From assembly GCA_027315105.1 (NCBI GenBank), contig DAHUYP010000089.1, forward strand, positions 1 to 64,000: 64,000 nucleotides of DNA, given 5' to 3'. The translations under genes and the position numbers were made by a program. The stretch's first letter is position 1. Each line of letters starts with the position of its first letter. Shown here piece by piece: positions 63,514 to 64,000 of this stretch. This DNA is from Gammaproteobacteria bacterium. GTDB lineage: Bacteria; Pseudomonadota; Gammaproteobacteria; Steroidobacterales; Steroidobacteraceae. The notes beneath the pieces are model-generated. The model had not been told where the DNA came from. It ran no database searches and worked only from the letters and a program-made list of their open reading frames with translations.

Positions 63514-64000
63514 TGCGATGTGCCCCGCCTTGAGTAGTGGTTGGGTTCAGAGTTCTCCGTGCATTGGCCTTGCCCCATTTCGTGAACGGTTCGGCGCTGG
63601 AGACTCGCCACGGGTCTTACTCGACCTTCGGCTTGCCGGGATCGTTGGCGGGCTCGCTGCAGCGTAAGGGATGACCATGCGGCAGCTGCGTCGGCCTGAC
63701 ATCGGCACGATTCAGAGAACAACCAGGACGCTGGGCTTGCCTCGCGGCTCATATAATGAAAACCTATTTTTTCATTATATAATAGGGCGCATGCAAAGCA
63801 CCCTGCCGGCCGTGCACGCTGCGCGCCGGAAGGTGCATCGGATCGTGCGTCGGCCCGGTGGGCCAGAGCACCAGGCCGCCAGACGCGGTCACAATGCTGC
63901 GCCACGCCAGCAACGCCGCGTCAGCTGGCCGCCTCAGCTGCCCGCGTGATCTCCCGAGCCGGGTCGCATGTCGCGACCGATCGCCTACGCAGCCCGCGAG
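63514..64000. other. Right-edge region without a convincing gene
   Basis: The open frames seen here on both strands overlap one another and have no recognisable domain or start signal. The only clear structure is the AT-rich palindrome at 63751-63780. GC content is mixed: accessory-like up to about 63780, high after that. Confidence 0.5.
63751..63780. promoter_or_regulatory. Perfect 12-bp inverted repeat overlapping a TATAAT
   Basis: ATATAATGAAAA (63751-63762) and TTTTCATTATAT (63769-63780) are perfect inverted repeats around CCTATT. The right arm runs into TATAAT (63778-63783), a consensus -10. It could be an operator or the hairpin of a bidirectional terminator. No gene starts convincingly in the remaining 220 bp, so the target would lie beyond the window. 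Confidence 0.55.

Noticed and set aside
63671..63949. A rightward open frame of 92 codons near the right edge
   Set aside because: It runs through the AT-rich palindrome, has no ribosome-binding site and no recognisable domain.

Overview
The window is very GC-rich, densely packed bacterial chromosome. Many adjacent genes share ATGA or GTGA stop/start overlaps. The gene set points to a high-GC gammaproteobacterium, perhaps of the Xanthomonadales/Nevskiales/Steroidobacteraceae type. It includes a ~180 kDa NAD-glutamate dehydrogenase, ZapE-like and RraB-like proteins, HtpX, TypA, an acidic-tailed protein resembling DUF6763 and a TPP-controlled TonB receptor with PnuT. The placement is an inference from gene content, not from a marker-gene comparison.

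Layout, left to right. (1) 0-11 kb, rightward: a ZapE-like ATPase, a MarR regulator, then a translationally coupled 2-oxoacid dehydrogenase E1alpha-E1beta-E2 set running into the large glutamate dehydrogenase, then phosphoglycerate mutase. (2) 11-15.9 kb, leftward: RraB and ferredoxin, preceded by a thiamine uptake operon: TPP riboswitch, TonB receptor, small YkoF-like thiamine-binding protein, PnuT permease and ThiK-like kinase. (3) 16-22.4 kb: a PhzF-like isomerase, a degenerate HtrA/PDZ protein, a gamma-carbonic anhydrase, an MFS transporter, a degenerate serine hydrolase and a ModF-like twin ABC ATPase. (4) 22.4-30.4 kb, leftward: a nitrate assimilation operon nasT, nirB, nirD-nasB fusion, nasA. 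Its nirB leader carries an ANTAR-type hairpin followed by an intrinsic terminator. (5) 30.7-34.6 kb: a regulatory cluster of a histidine kinase, a lone receiver, a NarL-type regulator and a sigma54 activator, then tRNA-Arg(UCG). (6) 34.7-39 kb, rightward: molybdenum cofactor genes moeA, moaA, moaC, a mobA-moaD fusion and moaE, which would supply the cofactor for NasA. (7) 39-50 kb: proBA, an acidic-tailed protein, htpX, a FAD-linked hydroxyacid dehydrogenase, a LysR/azoreductase/pirin group, tesB, a ferredoxin-NADP reductase and gabT. (8) 50-58.3 kb, leftward: a coupled methionine operon (ArsR-methyltransferase fusion, metF, metH, ABC exporter), separated from rightward typA by a perfect AT-rich palindrome. 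(9) 60.2-64 kb: a decayed accessory zone with RHS fragments, an IS3-family element, a truncated second IS3 orfA joined to an RHS-like tail, a small membrane protein and an AT-rich palindrome.

The parts most worth a second look are the nirB leader with the nasT region, the four-gene thiamine operon, the ArsR-methyltransferase/metF/metH/ABC operon with its palindrome, the three gene fusions, and several proteins that have lost catalytic residues.
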